From positions 1 to 64,000 of the forward strand of contig JAFREE010000005.1 of assembly GCA_019400425.1 (NCBI GenBank): a DNA stretch of 64,000 nt, in the 5' to 3' direction. A program made the position numbers and the translations under genes. The notes below the pieces were generated by a model. The model was not told where the DNA came from and searched no databases. It saw only the letters and a program-made list of their open reading frames with translations. This document shows positions 1-16,801 of the stretch, piece by piece (position 1 is the first letter of the stretch; each line of letters opens with the position of its first letter). This DNA is from Hymenochaete sp. R1 (lineage: Eukaryota > Basidiomycota > Agaricomycetes > Hymenochaetales > Hymenochaetaceae).

Positions 1-278
1 TCTTCGGTGTTTTTCGGCTACACTAACCTACACCATGCATTCTAGCCGGGATAGGCACGGAATTGGGGTAGATCGGCGCAGATCATGTACACAACATCCT
101 CCAAATTGGGGTAGCACCCCCTTGAACGCAGTGATTGAATGAGAATCTTGTGTAAAATAAAAATAAAAATATTAAAATGGCTATGACGCTGCTGACCTAA
201 TCAAATACTACTAATGAAAGAAAGTGGTGCGACCGTGAAGTCAAGCAAGTCAGACCTTCTCTCTCTTTAAGATTAACC

Positions 279-3200
279 ATGACCTCTTCATCCTCATCCT
301 CCTCACAACACCTAGCCGTGCCCCCAACAGCAATGTCCGTAAAGTCGCCCAGCACGTCTTCAAACCCAGGCGCATCATCGTCCTCCTCGACGTCAATGTC
401 CGACACCGCCTCAGACAGCGGCCAAAGCTCCCTCACCAACTCCCCCGCGTCGTCCATGCATCAGCACGCACAGGATGCCCACGACTTTGCCAACTTCTTC
501 ATGGACTGGAAATCACTTAATGCGGCAGAATCGAGCGGAGACTCGTCCGTTGAAGATTCCGTTCTCACTTCCTCGACCCCGCCGTCGTCGCATAGTAGCC
601 CACTCAATGGGTGGGTGCCGCCCCCTCCCTCCTCTTCGGCGGGCGTGATGAACATGAATGCGGAGGGAAATGCGAAAGATGAACTAGGCCCCGCAATGTG
701 GGGAAACTCTGCTGACTTTTCGGCGTTCCAGTTCGAGGACTTCGACTCGCTCAATAATATGTTACCGCTCTTTTCGGACTCGGCTCTGCTACAGAACGAA
801 GGCTTGACGCTCCCTATGCACTCAATACCAGACCTCTCCTCATACCCTTTTGATTTCTCCGTCGACAGTCTCGGGGACTTGCAGACAGCCTCGCAACATG
901 TCCCAGCAGCCCAAGAAATACCCAACACAGTGACCGTTGAACAGATGGGTATGCCAAACCAAGCTGGAACTCAACAAACGGCGGAACAACCGGCGGTACA
1001 AGTTCAGACTTCTATTCAACCGACCTCCCCAGTACCTCCATCGTCGAACGCCGTTACCCAAAAGGATATAGACCGTGCCATGGAAGAGCTAGCTGCGCGA
1101 GCAAAGGAAATTGTAGGCCTCACAATGGCGATGCCAATCAAACCTCATTTGCAAGGTATGGATTTCTGCTTTCCACCATTCGACATTGTATGCTAACATG
1201 TTTTAATAAAGGTGTACAATCAAACAAGCCCACAGCTATTTCTCAGCAACCGCCTCAACCAGCTATCTCAATCTCGAACCAACCTCTCGCCATCTCAACT
1301 GCATCTTCATCCCCCTCTAGTTCCCCAGACCCCGAAAGCGTACAGTCGTTGTCGGCTTCGGTACCGGGCAGGACGAAGACGTCCCACACGACCATCGAAC
1401 GCCGTTACCGTACGAACTTGAACGCTCGTGTTCAAGAGCTTCGGAGTGTCGTGCCCGCCCTGCGAGTGCTTGAAGTCAAGTCTGGTAACCGCGTGGGTAA
1501 CTTGTCATTCAAGCCAGGCATCCGACGCGCCGGTGTAGACCCGGATGCAGCTGCTGGCCCGAATGATGTCGACGTAGTGGATGAGAGAGGATACATTGAC
1601 GGCGTCAAGGTTGCGCGTAAAGGCAGCAAAGCGAACGTTCTTGGGAAAGCATCAGAGTACATTCGTGTTCTTAAGCGTCGAGAGTTGCGTCTGAGGAAAG
1701 AGCAAGATGGATTGAAAGCTTTGCTTCGTAGCTTGGTGGGTCGTCCGGAACTCGTGCAACATTGGGAAAGGATGTGGAGGGAGAGATTCGGAGGACCGGA
1801 GAAGGACGAGGTGGATGAGAATGGGGACGCGGACGACGAACAAGATGATTTGGATGAAGATGACGAGGATGAGAAGGAAGATGGCAACGAAGATTCAGGG
1901 AAGAAAAGAAAGCGCCCAAAGACGGACTTGAAAGTGAAAAGTAAGGCTCAGCAACCTCAACCTCAACAGTTCGTCGTCAACGGCCAGCCCAGTTTGCCCC
2001 AACAGTATGCTCTGTTATCAAATGCCGAGTCTGTCTCTGGGACCGCACCAACAGAGAAACGGAAGCGTGGGAGACCTCGCAAAACTCCCCTCCCACCAGC
2101 GATACCCAGTCAGTTCGTCCAGAATGCACTTCTCGCTCAACGACTCCAGCAACAACAAGCGGCTCTGGTATCTAGCACTTCTGGGTTGGCACCGATTCAG
2201 CCTACAGCAAAGATGGAAGTCGACGAGAAGCCCCAGATAGTCTCACAAGATCAAACTGCTCACCAGAACGCACAGCCCCAGCAATACCTCCTCGCCGCTT
2301 TTGCATTCTTCTCCTTCTTCAACTCTCCAATGTCCCTTTACGAGTCAGGGTCTTGGGCTTCTTCTCGCCCCGCCCATTCGCACGCGCACTCCGGGACTGT
2401 CCTCGGCGATTCGAAGGTTACATCTTCCAGTCCAGCGCAGCCGTCGGGCTTGTCATTTGGGGACATGACGTTCAATTGGCGGGACGCTGTCCACCTTATG
2501 CACCTTACTGTTTCGTTCCTCTTATTACTCTCGATTGTCTCACCATTAATTCCGAAGGTGGCACGGGTCATACCCCGCTCCATACGTCCCATATTCGGGT
2601 TACAACACACCCTATCATACTCTACAAGTCCGAGCTCACCTTCCACACTCACCTCATCTTCGGCTTCTACTAGCAGAACCGCTACCGCCAGTCATCATCA
2701 CCTGGACCCCCATGTCTCCGCCTCCGAAAAATCCGACGCCGAGATCCGCATGGTGCTCCTCACAGCACTTCGGCGTGGACGGACGCTGCCCCCGCCGCTC
2801 GAGGCGCAGGAGCTACGGCAGGCGCTCGGGCTGGGAACGGGGATTCTGGGACTGACGGCGTCATTGATGAGGCAGCTGGGGAGTCTGGGTGGATCAAGAT
2901 CGAGGTCAAGGTTAGGCCTGGAAAGGAGGATGCTGGAGCAGAGGGCGTTTACACGATTTTCGGAACTGATCGCTGTTGATGGTGAGTGCTGGGATGAAGT
3001 TCTAACTGCGTATCTTCCTTGGTAAACTAACGTGCTCTATCTTCGTTTCACAGCGAAAGCGTCGGCAGCAACCCGTATCCAGACTTACCTATATGGTTTC
3101 AACTTCTTTACAATCTTCTCTGCATCAGCAAGGGACATTGCGACGCACGCTCTCATCATCCGACCAGTATGGCGAGCCAAGAGTACAGCGCTTTGGAGTC

Positions 3201-4015
3201 TTGCCTTACGTCGTGCTCAAGGAAAGGATGTTTCGACTGTTCATATCAGCCGCCCTTACGAGACGTTCGTCTTGGAAACAATGTCTGTGGACGAGGCTTC
3301 CAATAAGGTGTTGGCCTTGTCGTGGAGTTCAAATGGACAGAGGACGGTTATTCCGAGTGCTGGGAGCTTGGATTCCGAAGATGAAACCTCTTCGAAAGAG
3401 CCCTCCGATCCATTAGCTTTGCTCGCACGACAATGCATACGTGAAAGGATTAGAACGCTATCAGAGGCAGTCTTCTTACGTACGGTGTATGGTGACGAGG
3501 CTGAGTTTGAAGAGGGAGAGGAGCATAATGTGTCAGATGCGGAGATGACCCGTATCGTCGCTGCCGGTCGAGCACTCGACAACCATACCGCCTTGCTCGT
3601 CGATATGTTCGAGCGCGTTTGCAACCCTACCTCCGTCCACTTCACGTCAGACGCAGTCCTCGAGAGTGTGACCTCCGATGATGACGAAGGCGAAGAGCCC
3701 AATATAACGGTAGGCACAAGCCGAGATGACGCCGAGTTACGTGCCCTCCTACGCACCATCGTCCTATATCGACGCATATTCCCTTCGACATTACTCAACG
3801 CTGCCTCTGACGCGAGTTCGAGCTGTCATACGCAAGGAGCTGGAATCTCAATCTCGCTGACTCCGATGCCCTCGCCACCGCCTTCGCCGTCAAGACGGAA
3901 TGCGGCGCTTCACCTCGCGTTGCGCCGTGAGTTGGACTCGCAGGCGTTTGATTGTGGGGACGCGTTAGAGGATGCGCGTGATCGTGTCGTCGATATGTTG
4001 ACGATGGAGAATTAG
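279..4015 (+). CDS. sre1: SREBP-like bHLH transcription factor with membrane segments
   Basis: Three exons (279-1155, 1212-2981, 3054-4015) join in phase to give 1,202 aa. The N-terminus is Ser/Pro-rich and acidic, as in an activation domain. A bHLH region at about residues 345-450 contains the SREBP-type basic motif HTTIERRYRTN, where Tyr358 replaces the Arg of ordinary bHLH factors; its loop is very long, and helix 2 reads GKASEYIRVLKRRE. An acidic stretch and basic KRKRGRPRK patch follow. Hydrophobic segments near residues 650-665 and 720-745 fit the two membrane spans of SREBPs, and the C-terminal 450 residues resemble the lumenal/cytosolic C-terminal domain of fungal Sre1. In known fungi Sre1 is an ER-anchored precursor cleaved under low sterol or oxygen to release the bHLH part, which activates ergosterol genes; that behaviour is inferred here. 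No SCAP partner lies in the window. Confidence 0.85.
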
Positions 4016-4729
4016 GTCTGGACGAGGCGAACTTGATAGGGTTTCTCGAGCGGATCTTTTGGACGTCTGTGATGCTTTTCTGCATACGTTTTTGTGTCAT
4101 GGAAGGTGTGTGTAGCAAAACTCATTGCATTATGCTTTCTTATTCTCATGAAGTTGTTAGGTTTTGATTTTTTTTCTGACGTTACTGGACTATAATCTGG
4201 ATTCATATATTGTATTTCCATTGCAATAAGTTACAAGCCCGTGGCGAATGTCACCTTTGATCGAAGATGAGCATTGTGAGGGATATTGTGCAAAGTTGTC
4301 TTCAAATTCTCTGTCGCCACCGTCCTAGATGCAAAAATATCGCACTCAGTGAGGCCGACTATCGCAGAACGAGTTCATGCTTCTACTACCTTTCAAAAAC
4401 TTGCGGCTCTTCGTACCCTTTACTCGTATGAAATCATTGTCAGTGATAATAGATTGCTGAGTATACCCTTGGACTTTCCGCTTTGCTTACTTTGCGATAA
4501 GCCTTATATCGCTTATACTTTTCAGTCGACCATGGAGTAATGTCCTCACGATCAGCTCAAGACTTTCGCCACAGCATTGCATATTCCTCTGGGAGGAGAA
4601 AAAGGTGAGCCCCAAATGCTTTCAGTGCTTCGCACAGTAAATTGGTCCCCCCCTTTTCTCCCAGTATCATCTCTGCCCAGCTGCACCAACTTACTTTTCA
4701 CTAAAGACGTCGCTCAGTTTATTCATCTC
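4016..4729. other. Intergenic, sre1 to the unknown 1,215-aa gene
   Basis: About 0.7 kb with no supported gene. It must hold the 3' end of the first gene and the promoter of the next. An in-frame upstream ATG at 4577 could lengthen the next protein by 51 residues, but that stretch shows no recognisable motif. Confidence 0.5.
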
Positions 4730-7700
4730 ATGGATCACGGAGGTGGTGATGGAGCCGCCGCAAGAGGTGATCCGGGAACCGGGTACACTCGGGGTGGCGG
4801 ACCGAATACCGGCCGATCTGACGATCGTGAAGGTCGGAGGGAATCCTTGCAGACTGCACATAAATCCCTGAAAGCTCACTCGGGAGAACCGAATAAAGAG
4901 AAGGATCACGGCGTGGCTCACCATAGCAAGGAAGTACCGGACAAAGTCGATCGTCGCTCGCGCCGACTTTCTAGGAGTTCTGTTGCTGGCGAAGAGCTCT
5001 CGGAACAACGAAGGTCATTTTATCATCAAGGTTCGTTTGCGTCGATGCATAGCGAACGCCCCCCTTCCGTAGCGTCGAGAGCGCGTGCTAGACGTACCAG
5101 CTCGATGGCATCAATGAATGCTCCCCCAGGATCGCCGAACTCCTCTGCTTCGGTAACTGGTTCCAACAGAGCCACAGCTGGTCCCTCTTTCTCTGCCGCT
5201 TCCATTCGAAACTTTTCTCATCATCCGAAGACGACAGACAATGATCCTCTCTTCGGGTCGCAGTCCAGTACTCTAGAGCCGCCACGTGCCACTGGTCAAG
5301 AAAGGAAGGGCTCAGAAGCTTCTGTCTTGACTGCGAGAACAACTGCCAGCCAATGGAGTACAAAGAAGGCCGATCTTATCGCCGCGTACGCTGATGACGA
5401 CATGGTGCCGCAAGTCCCAGCAGCAGATTCTAAAGCGTTTGAGGAGAACTCCAAGCATAGAAGTGGTCCCAGCGATAGGCGGTCCTCGTCGGTTTCATCC
5501 GCTAAATCTACTCAACAATCTCGCGGGGCTCGTCATCGCGATGAACCGATCCCACAGAGTCCCCGTACTACTGCTCCACACTCAAATTGGCCGCTCAGAG
5601 ATGATTTTGGTTCTGAAAATGATTACAGTGACACCAGGTCTCCTACGGCTTCTACTTTCACGACTTCCTCAAGACGTCCTGGAGCACATCCTCAGACGGA
5701 ACAGAGGAATGTGAATTGGGCATCGTCTTCTCATAATGACCCTGGCAATGAGGAGGTACGAGTTTGGAGAAGAACTATGGAATTGCTCGACGGAGGAGCA
5801 TCAAATCAACCTGGAACGGTGAGCAGTGCACTTGCTTCCCCGACCTACGACAGACGGGTGGCAGCTTCCGCTTCCCATGGGGTTCGTGAGGGAGAAGACC
5901 GGACATCTGCTAATCGCAACTCTACCTCAACTAACGAATCTTCGGCGCGTTTCTCTTTCTCAAACTCCGACCACAGCGATAGTAGCAGCGATTCCAACCC
6001 GCCGCGTAACTTCTTCGTGCGGATGTTTACCAAACGCCGTCCATGGGAAAGTGAGGCACAGGCAAAGACCCGGAAACGACTGGACAAATTGGTCAGTGTA
6101 GATCATTCACTATCACGCTCTACTCTAATTTGACGCCTGATGACTTTCGTTGTGGACCTGTAGGACAGAAAAAGGAAAGCCGAGGAGGTACAGAAGCATG
6201 CGCAAGAGGCCGGTGCCGATCTCATTTTCCAGGCCTCCGCTGCATTGCGTGTTCTCCAGAACGCCGGGCCAACTGCAGCAGCTCTCGGAACGCACATGCT
6301 CTCGAGGCAGGTTCTTGGAGTTATAGTACGTTATTTCGTGGATTGAATTCTCTTGTGGGTAATATAACGAAACTGACCTTCTTGCTTTACTTTTCCCACA
6401 GAGAAATAAAAGACTGGCAGAGATTGGAAAACAAGACCTCAAGGAAGAGATTCGATTGCTCATGACGAGTCTGGACCAGGGAGTCATGAACTCCGACGCA
6501 TATGAGCAGTTGAGGGGAGAAGCCGAAGGCCTACTCGAGTACGTGGTCATCAGTATTCCGAGCACTGCGCTGTCCTCAATCTGATCTTTTCTGTTTATCC
6601 GTACCTTCTCGAATCAAGAAAAATGCTAAAGATCGATAAATTTATTGATGATATAATGAAGAAGAATTTCATATTGAAGATCACAGATCAACCTTATGAC
6701 GAAGATGATTTGAAGGATACAGCCCCGGCCATACATCGTGCACTCACGTCCTTCCATGTATGATTTCATAATTGTGTCTTCCTGATCACATTTACTGATA
6801 CTGTCGGGTTCACTCTCCCTCAGGTCGCAGTGCAGATGTGCTCGAACAATATTCTTTATGAAATGGACCAGACCATGGATAACATGCAGGAGACCATGGA
6901 AGAACTCATCAAGGAATATAAGACAGTTAAAATTAACCTGGGCCCTGCTATTCGCGAGTCCAGAGAAAAAGCTTCGCGGGGGACGCAAACGACGGCCGAT
7001 GATTGGAAGACTTACGAGCAATTTATTATCGACAAGCATCCTATCATCAAAAAGACCTTGGAACAGATACACAAAAAGAGTGACGGCATGAGCGACGAGG
7101 TCATGCAAGAGGTGTTCCAGAAGAACGTCTCGCCGAAAGACTTTGCGAGGTCTTCTTGGGGCCTCAATGGGAAGCAGATGTACAAGAACACGCGGACCAT
7201 CTTCGACGCCTTGCATCACGCCGACAACGACAAGCTCAAAGAGCACTTTGGGATCACGGAAGAGCAGAAGAACACGTATCTCGACTTCTTCACGAGGCAG
7301 ATGGCGGACTTCCAGACGGATGTCTTCGGCTCCAAGTTTTCTTTTGCGGAGGAGCAGCCACGCAGACAATCACAGCTGATCGGTGCCCAAATAGAAGACA
7401 TACAGGAAGCGACCCGCCTCATCAATGCCCAGCTTGAAGACATGCAACTCAAGCTATTCCAGCTTGAAGCCGAGGAAAAGGAAAAGAAACGTACGTTTTT
7501 TGTTCTTTCCATTTCTTCGTAGGCTTCTTGTTCGGTGCCGAACGCAGTCCCGGACGATTATTGACTGTTTAATACAGAGCCTCACATGATGTTTTCACAT
7601 CTGAAGCCCAAGAAAGAGCAACTGCGCGAGTCGATAAGATCCTCTCTGTCGATTACGTCGATTTCGGGACCGTTGTTTGAATTCTTCAGCCCCGCAGAAA

Positions 7701-9272
7701 TTTACTGCCAGAATGTGCAATTCGACGAATATCGTCATCTGGGCGGTGACTACACCAAACATCGTGAGTTTTATTTTGTTAGACTCCTTCCCCTTTGGAA
7801 AAAAAAGATGCCCCTCTTTTTTCTTCCCGAAACGCGCATGCGCGAAAGCTCAAAGTAAGAGTTACTCATCTCCCTCTCTCTTTTTTCTTTTCTTTTTGCT
7901 TTTCAGTGAACCAAGCGCTATGGACACTCCACTCGCGAGTAGAAGTCGGCGACGTCGGGTACTTCAGCGACCTCACGGGCCGGTTCACCGTCCTCCTCAA
8001 GGCGATGAAACCAGAGAACGAGGAGTTCGGGAAGATCCCAGGGCTCAAGGTGGATGTGATCGAGAAGAAGTTGAGGCAGAAGGAGCCTGAACTTGCGAAG
8101 GAGGAGGTGCAGCAGGTGAAGACGAGGGCGCAGAGCAGGGCTGGGAAGACTGGCTCGAGCTCGAGGAGGAAGGGTGAGGCGAAGAGGTGCGTGGGTTTCT
8201 TCGGTTTTTCTTTTCTTTTTTTTTGCATTCCATCCAACAAATAACTCAATTCTGAACCGTTCTCTTCTCCCTATTTTTTTCTTCAAACCCCGCTCGGACC
8301 CGTCAACGCCCTCCTCACCACCCACCACCCACATGCACCAAACCAAATCCCACGGGGAAACCAAAAAAACAGGGTATACAACCTCGGTCGATCCCTGAAC
8401 GAGGAAAACGCGGTGATGGTCCTCGACAAGATGACGGCGCGCACGATCAAGCCGGCCCACCGCGAGAAGGCACAGGAATGGCTGGAAGCGCACGTAGATA
8501 CGATCCTTAAGTTGTACGCGGAAGAGGGGTTGAAGGACATCAACCTGACGCTTACAAGGGAGAATATCAAGATTGGTGCGTGTCGTACTGCGACTCCTGT
8601 TTCTACTTGTTTTTCCTTACGTTCGTTCGTTCTGATTCGTTGTTGTGTAGTCGACCAAGTGCTTTACGCGAAGCGTTACGCACTTGCTATGATCCCCGAC
8701 AAGGTCCCAAGAGAGGTAACGTCATTCTCTACCTCCTTCAATGCTCCATCCATGTCCATGTCCGCATCCGAATCCATAATCTAACTTCTCCCTCCCCCCT
8801 CCCCTTTCTTCTTTCTTCCATCTAGATCGTCTTCACGCTCGCAGACCACCCCGAGGCCGGCGAGAAATGGGGCTCCTTCGACCCCGCCGTCACCGTCACC
8901 GCGAACCTCGAGACCAAGATCTCCCAGTTCGGTTCAGCCGAAGGCGGGGGCGGCGGCAGCGGAGGCGGAAGTAGGAGCGGGAAGCCGAGTTTGTCGAGGA
9001 GGATCACGGAGACGGTTACGGATACGTTGTCGAGGGGGAAGAGTAGGTTGGCTGGTGGGGGCGGGGGCGGGGAGTCGAGGGGGAGCAGGAAGGGGAAGGA
9101 GAGAGCGAGAGGGGAAGGGGAGAGGGAGGGCGCGGGCGTGGGGAGTAGTCGTGGAAGGGGAGGTGAGGGTGGGGGTGGGAGTAGCTCGAGGAAGAGGAGG
9201 GAAGGGTTCAGTGAGGACCGGGATGTGAGCGCGTTGATTGGGGCGATGGGGATACCCAAGGTTAAGAAGTAA
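4730..9272 (+). CDS. Uncharacterised large protein: disordered N-terminus, helical core, Gly/Arg-rich tail
   Basis: Ten exons join in phase: 4730-6091, 6164-6325, 6402-6538, 6619-6757, 6824-7490, 7578-7763, 7907-8186, 8373-8575, 8651-8715, 8826-9272, giving 1,215 aa. Residues 1-440 are Ser/Arg/Pro-rich and almost certainly disordered. Residues 455-1067 are charged and helical, with heptad-like stretches (for example IEDIQEATRLINAQLEDMQ, exon 5) and the motif FFSPAEIYCQNVQF in exon 6. The tail from about residue 1,090 is a Gly/Ser/Arg low-complexity region ending in a short ordered segment, SALIGAMGIPKVKK. I see no signal peptide, membrane span or catalytic motif and do not recognise the family. 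The consistent splice phases over nine introns argue strongly that it is a real, expressed gene. The start could instead be the in-frame ATG at 4577. Confidence 0.8.
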
Positions 9273-12783
<3,511 letters not shown>

Positions 12784-14763
12784 GCGGACGGATGGTATCT
12801 TCCTCTTCTTCCTCTCACTTCTCCCGTCCGAAACTCTTTTTTTTTCATTGACACTCACCACTACTCCCCCACGCACTTTCTGCATTTCTTTTTTACATCA
12901 GCATCGCGCACAGACAGTATCGGTTCCGTTCCGTTCCGGTCTCCCGTTTTCCACACTTGCACTTTTTCTTTGCATCCTCTTTGCATATATCCTATCCTAC
13001 ATACATACACGGTACACGGCACGCGTACACCCAGACTCTGGATATCCCCCCCCCTCTCCTCTACCCTCCAACATACTATTTTACCACCATCGCCACCCCT
13101 ACCCCCTCTACCACCTTTTAATCATCCCTTTCATCCCTTCATACCTTTTTTCGTGTTTACGACCCGGACATTTGACATTCTAACGCCTTTTCTCCTATTT
13201 GCGATTGTGATTTGCGATTTGCGATCACAATCGTAAACCAACCTTTTATTTTTTATTTTTACCTCTTGTCTTCAACCTTTGGTTCTCTGTTTCCTTTTTG
13301 TTTCTTGTTCGAACAGTGTTCGTTCCTCATTTATTTGTTGGCTTGCCTTACCTTTTGTTTCGTTTGCTCGTTTGGCGCGGAAGTACTAGTGTTCTTTTCC
13401 GTTTTCGTCACGCTTATACATATATACCAATTCAATTTCCCCCGGTTCCTACTTTTTTGGTACTGGGTTTTGAGGGTGGGGTAAGTTCGGGCGGGCCTTT
13501 GGCTTTGGTTTTGATGAAACGCAGAGGGCGGAGGACGGAGTGATGAGCTTGTCGTTTGTTCGTGTACTGTATGTTCGGAGAGGGGGGGGGGGGGGCGCAA
13601 CCTTACCCTTTACCTTTACTCTTACCCTTGGATTGGTCCTTCAAGTTCGATGATCCCGTAGGGCGACACTTTTGCCCTCGTCCTCGTTTGCCCTTCCGCC
13701 ACTCAGCCACCCAGCCACTTGGCTGCTCACCCCAGGAATCTCTTCCTATTCTCCCTTCCCTTCCCTTCCTAGCCCATTCGTTAGCCTGGTCGCTCGTTCG
13801 TTCGTCCAGTATAAAGTAAATGCCTTCCATTCTTTCCACTAGTACTGCCATGTCACGTCGTCCATTCGTTTCGTTGTCGTTCGCTCTTTTCGAACCCTAC
13901 AAAATACGACTCGTCCCAACCCAACATCCAAGTATCAATAGTAAATTACTTACCTGTCGTGCACACATACGCGAGTACAGGCACGTGTACTTGTACATGT
14001 TCATGCGCCCCTTCAAGGTTGATGAGGCTGGATGAAAAGAAGAACAAAAGTAATATTGAACTGTCGGACTGCTGAAATATGAATACGTACGAGGGATGAG
14101 AGCAGAGCAGAGCACTGAGATAAAAGCTAAGAGCTGAGCTAGATCTGAGGCTGCGAAACGCTGCTCGAAGCAAAAAAAGAAAAGAGGGTGGATGGAGGGG
14201 GTCATCACTGGCATTTTGCTCAATGCTCTCAATGATCAATCTAATCGATGTTTTTTCTTTTCTTTTCTTTATTTTTCCGCCGTTCAGGTTTATCAGTTTG
14301 CCTACCAGTTTAAAATATCGTATACTCTGATTGGGAGGGGGTTTACTGGTGTTTATAATATTAATGTGGGGATCCTATACAGTATTAGTATGATACTCCA
14401 ACTTGAATAGAAAGAGCTTGAAGGTAACCTTCTGCTCAACGCAGCGCGAGAAACTATCGGAGCCTTGATGTCGTGCCGCAGCAGAAGCCGACAGCCGACT
14501 CCCCCACTCCGACGCCCTTACAGCCTCGGACTCATCTACTACTCGCGCTACTACAACACGCAGGGCTTGTTGTCGTACCACTTCGACTTTGACGAACGTT
14601 CGACCACCCTTCGGTTACAGTTTTTTTTTTCCTTTTTCATCTGCAACCACGCAGATAAGGATTAGGGGAGAAGAAGGCATCCGGGCGACGTTAGACGTTA
14701 TTAGTACACGCTCGTTTCATCTAACTTCGTTCTCTCAGTCTCAGAACTCGGACTCGGAGGACG
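12784..14763. other. Gene-free interval, about 2 kb
   Basis: I see no coding gene here. The sequence is pyrimidine-rich on + and contains a run of about 14 G near 13582-13595. It must include the 3' end of the GMC gene and the promoter of the sphingolipid desaturase. Confidence 0.5.
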
Positions 14764-16356
14764 ATGGGCGCGCAAATGCAGAAACAACGCAAAGTCGACG
14801 CGGGAGTGGTGAAGGTGCTGGACGGGAGGGCGGGGGAGGGGCAGGTGTCAAACTCGAAGGTGGTGGATGAGAAGAATACGGCGAACGAGAAGGAGAAGGT
14901 TTCTGTGGGTGGGTACTCTGAATCGTGCTTTTTTATTTGAAACCGTTCATCTGCATCTACTAAATACTACAACTCTTAACAATCGTCCATCACGTATATT
15001 CACATACATCCAACGACAACGACAGACTTCAGCCTCTTTGGCGGCGCAGACTCGCTCTCTGAGGGACGTTCCCCGCGCCGCACGCGCGTGAACACGCTCA
15101 AGGGCACCGATGACGGGGACGGACCGTTCGCTAGTCCGCCGCAGGACCCCAAGGACTTTCTCTGGTTGCTCACTGAGGAGCCGCATCGGAGTCGAAGACA
15201 GGCTATCATAAAAGCTCATCCAGAGGTATGAACACCTTTTTTTGCTGTACTTGTTACTTGTACTGCGTCATTCTGACCCACTCATCCCCTTCGCAGGTGA
15301 CGAAACTCATGGGCCACGAGCCCCTCACGAAATACCTCGTCCTCCTCGTCGTCTCCCTCCAAATCTTCGTTGCCTACCTCCTCCGACACACCCCATACCC
15401 CTTCACATCTCCGCTCTTTCTTTTCTGCGCGTACGCCATCGGCGGGACAGCGAACCACAATCTGTTCCTCGCGATTCACGAGATTACGCATAATTTGGCG
15501 TTCAAGGGCGTGAAGAAGAATAGGGCGTTGGCGGTGTTTGCGAATTTGCCAATCGGGGTGCCTTATGCGGCGATGTTCAAGGTAGGATGGGTTTTATTTT
15601 ATTTTTCTTTCATTGGATGAGGAGACTAAGAATATTTATGAAGGGATATCATATTGAGCACCATAAGCACCTTGGGGAGGAAGGGATCGATACGGACTTG
15701 CCAACGAATTTCGAGTTGCTGTGTTTGAACAACGTCCTCGGGAAGACGTTCTTCGCGTACGCATTTCTACAACTTCCAGAGAGAAAAATTTGTTACAATC
15801 TAACACACGTTCTTCAACACCCAGCACCTTCCAAATCTTCTTCTACGCCCTCCGTCCAGGCTTCGTCCGCTCCCAACGCCTCACCCTCTGGCACCTCATC
15901 AATCTCACCGTCTGCCTCACCTTCGACTACCTCCTCGTCCGCACCGCCGGCCTCACCCCGCTCCTCTACCTTGTCCTCTCCTCCTTCTTCGCCGGCTCCC
16001 TCCACCCTACCGCAGGCCACTTCATCGCCGAACACTACCTCTGGGACGGCCTCTCGCAAGAGACGTACTCCTACTACGGGCCCCTCAACGCCCTCGCGTA
16101 CAACGTCGGCTACCATAACGAGCACCATGACTTCCCGAGCGTGGCGTGGACGCGGTTGCCTGCGCTGAGAAGGATGTGCCCGGAGTTTTATGAGGGTTTG
16201 GGGTGTCATCCGAGTTGGCCGATGGTGATCGTGAATTTTATTAGGGATAAGGAGGTGGGGATCTTTGCGAGGGCGAAGAGGATCGGGAAGGGGGTACAGG
16301 TGAGCTATGTGCCTCCGACGCCGGTGTCACCAGCGGTGGAGAAGTTGGAGAAGTAG
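14764..16356 (+). CDS. DES1: Sphingolipid delta-4 desaturase
   Basis: Exons 14764-14908, 15026-15225, 15297-15581, 15644-15756 and 15825-16356 give 424 aa. Residues 49-60 carry FSLFGGADSLSEG, part of the Lipid_DES N-terminal region. The three histidine boxes that bind the di-iron centre are HEITH (about 176-180), HIEHHKH (213-219) and HNEHHD (345-350). Hydrophobic stretches lie between the boxes, as expected for an ER membrane enzyme. The protein matches the dihydroceramide delta-4 desaturase family (DES1/DEGS): it introduces the 4,5-trans double bond in the long-chain base of ceramide using cytochrome b5 and O2, for glucosylceramide synthesis. The first exon is short and low-complexity, so the start codon is less certain than the rest. 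Confidence 0.9.
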
Positions 16357-16801
16357 AGCGTGCGGATGGGTGTGGGGACCTGGGGTGGGGTAGGGTTCGC
16401 GTGGTGAACGGGATTGGAATGGACCTCCTACCTAAATATTTGGCTAGACTTCTAGGCCATCTAGTACTGACATGTAGATATTCACTGGATAGAACAAAAA
16501 AAGGATAAGACGACGGATTTCCTTGCTTCATCTGCCTTTCGACTGAGACTTTTGAGAACTGGCCTAGCTCGGAGCTGCGGGACGGTAAACGGTTGATTAT
16601 TGATTCCGCTCAAGATGATCGACGCCAAAGCATACACGCACAGCCACCTCCAGACTGTTGAGCTCATGCATCGCTCCACGCCTCATTCTTCATCTGTCTT
16701 TCCTCTTCGCACTCAGAGTCTGAAGTTATACTTCTCTACCTCAACTCAAAGGACATCCTCAAAGGCACGACGACGAGGAATATCGTAAAGCACCGAGAAA
16801 A
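16357..16801. other. Intergenic, desaturase to DJ-1 gene
   Basis: About 445 bases with nothing recognisable beyond the flanking untranslated and promoter sequence. Confidence 0.5.

Noticed and set aside
3256..3798. Long minus-strand open frame opposite sre1
   Set aside because: It is the antisense shadow of a well-supported exon with no own motifs.
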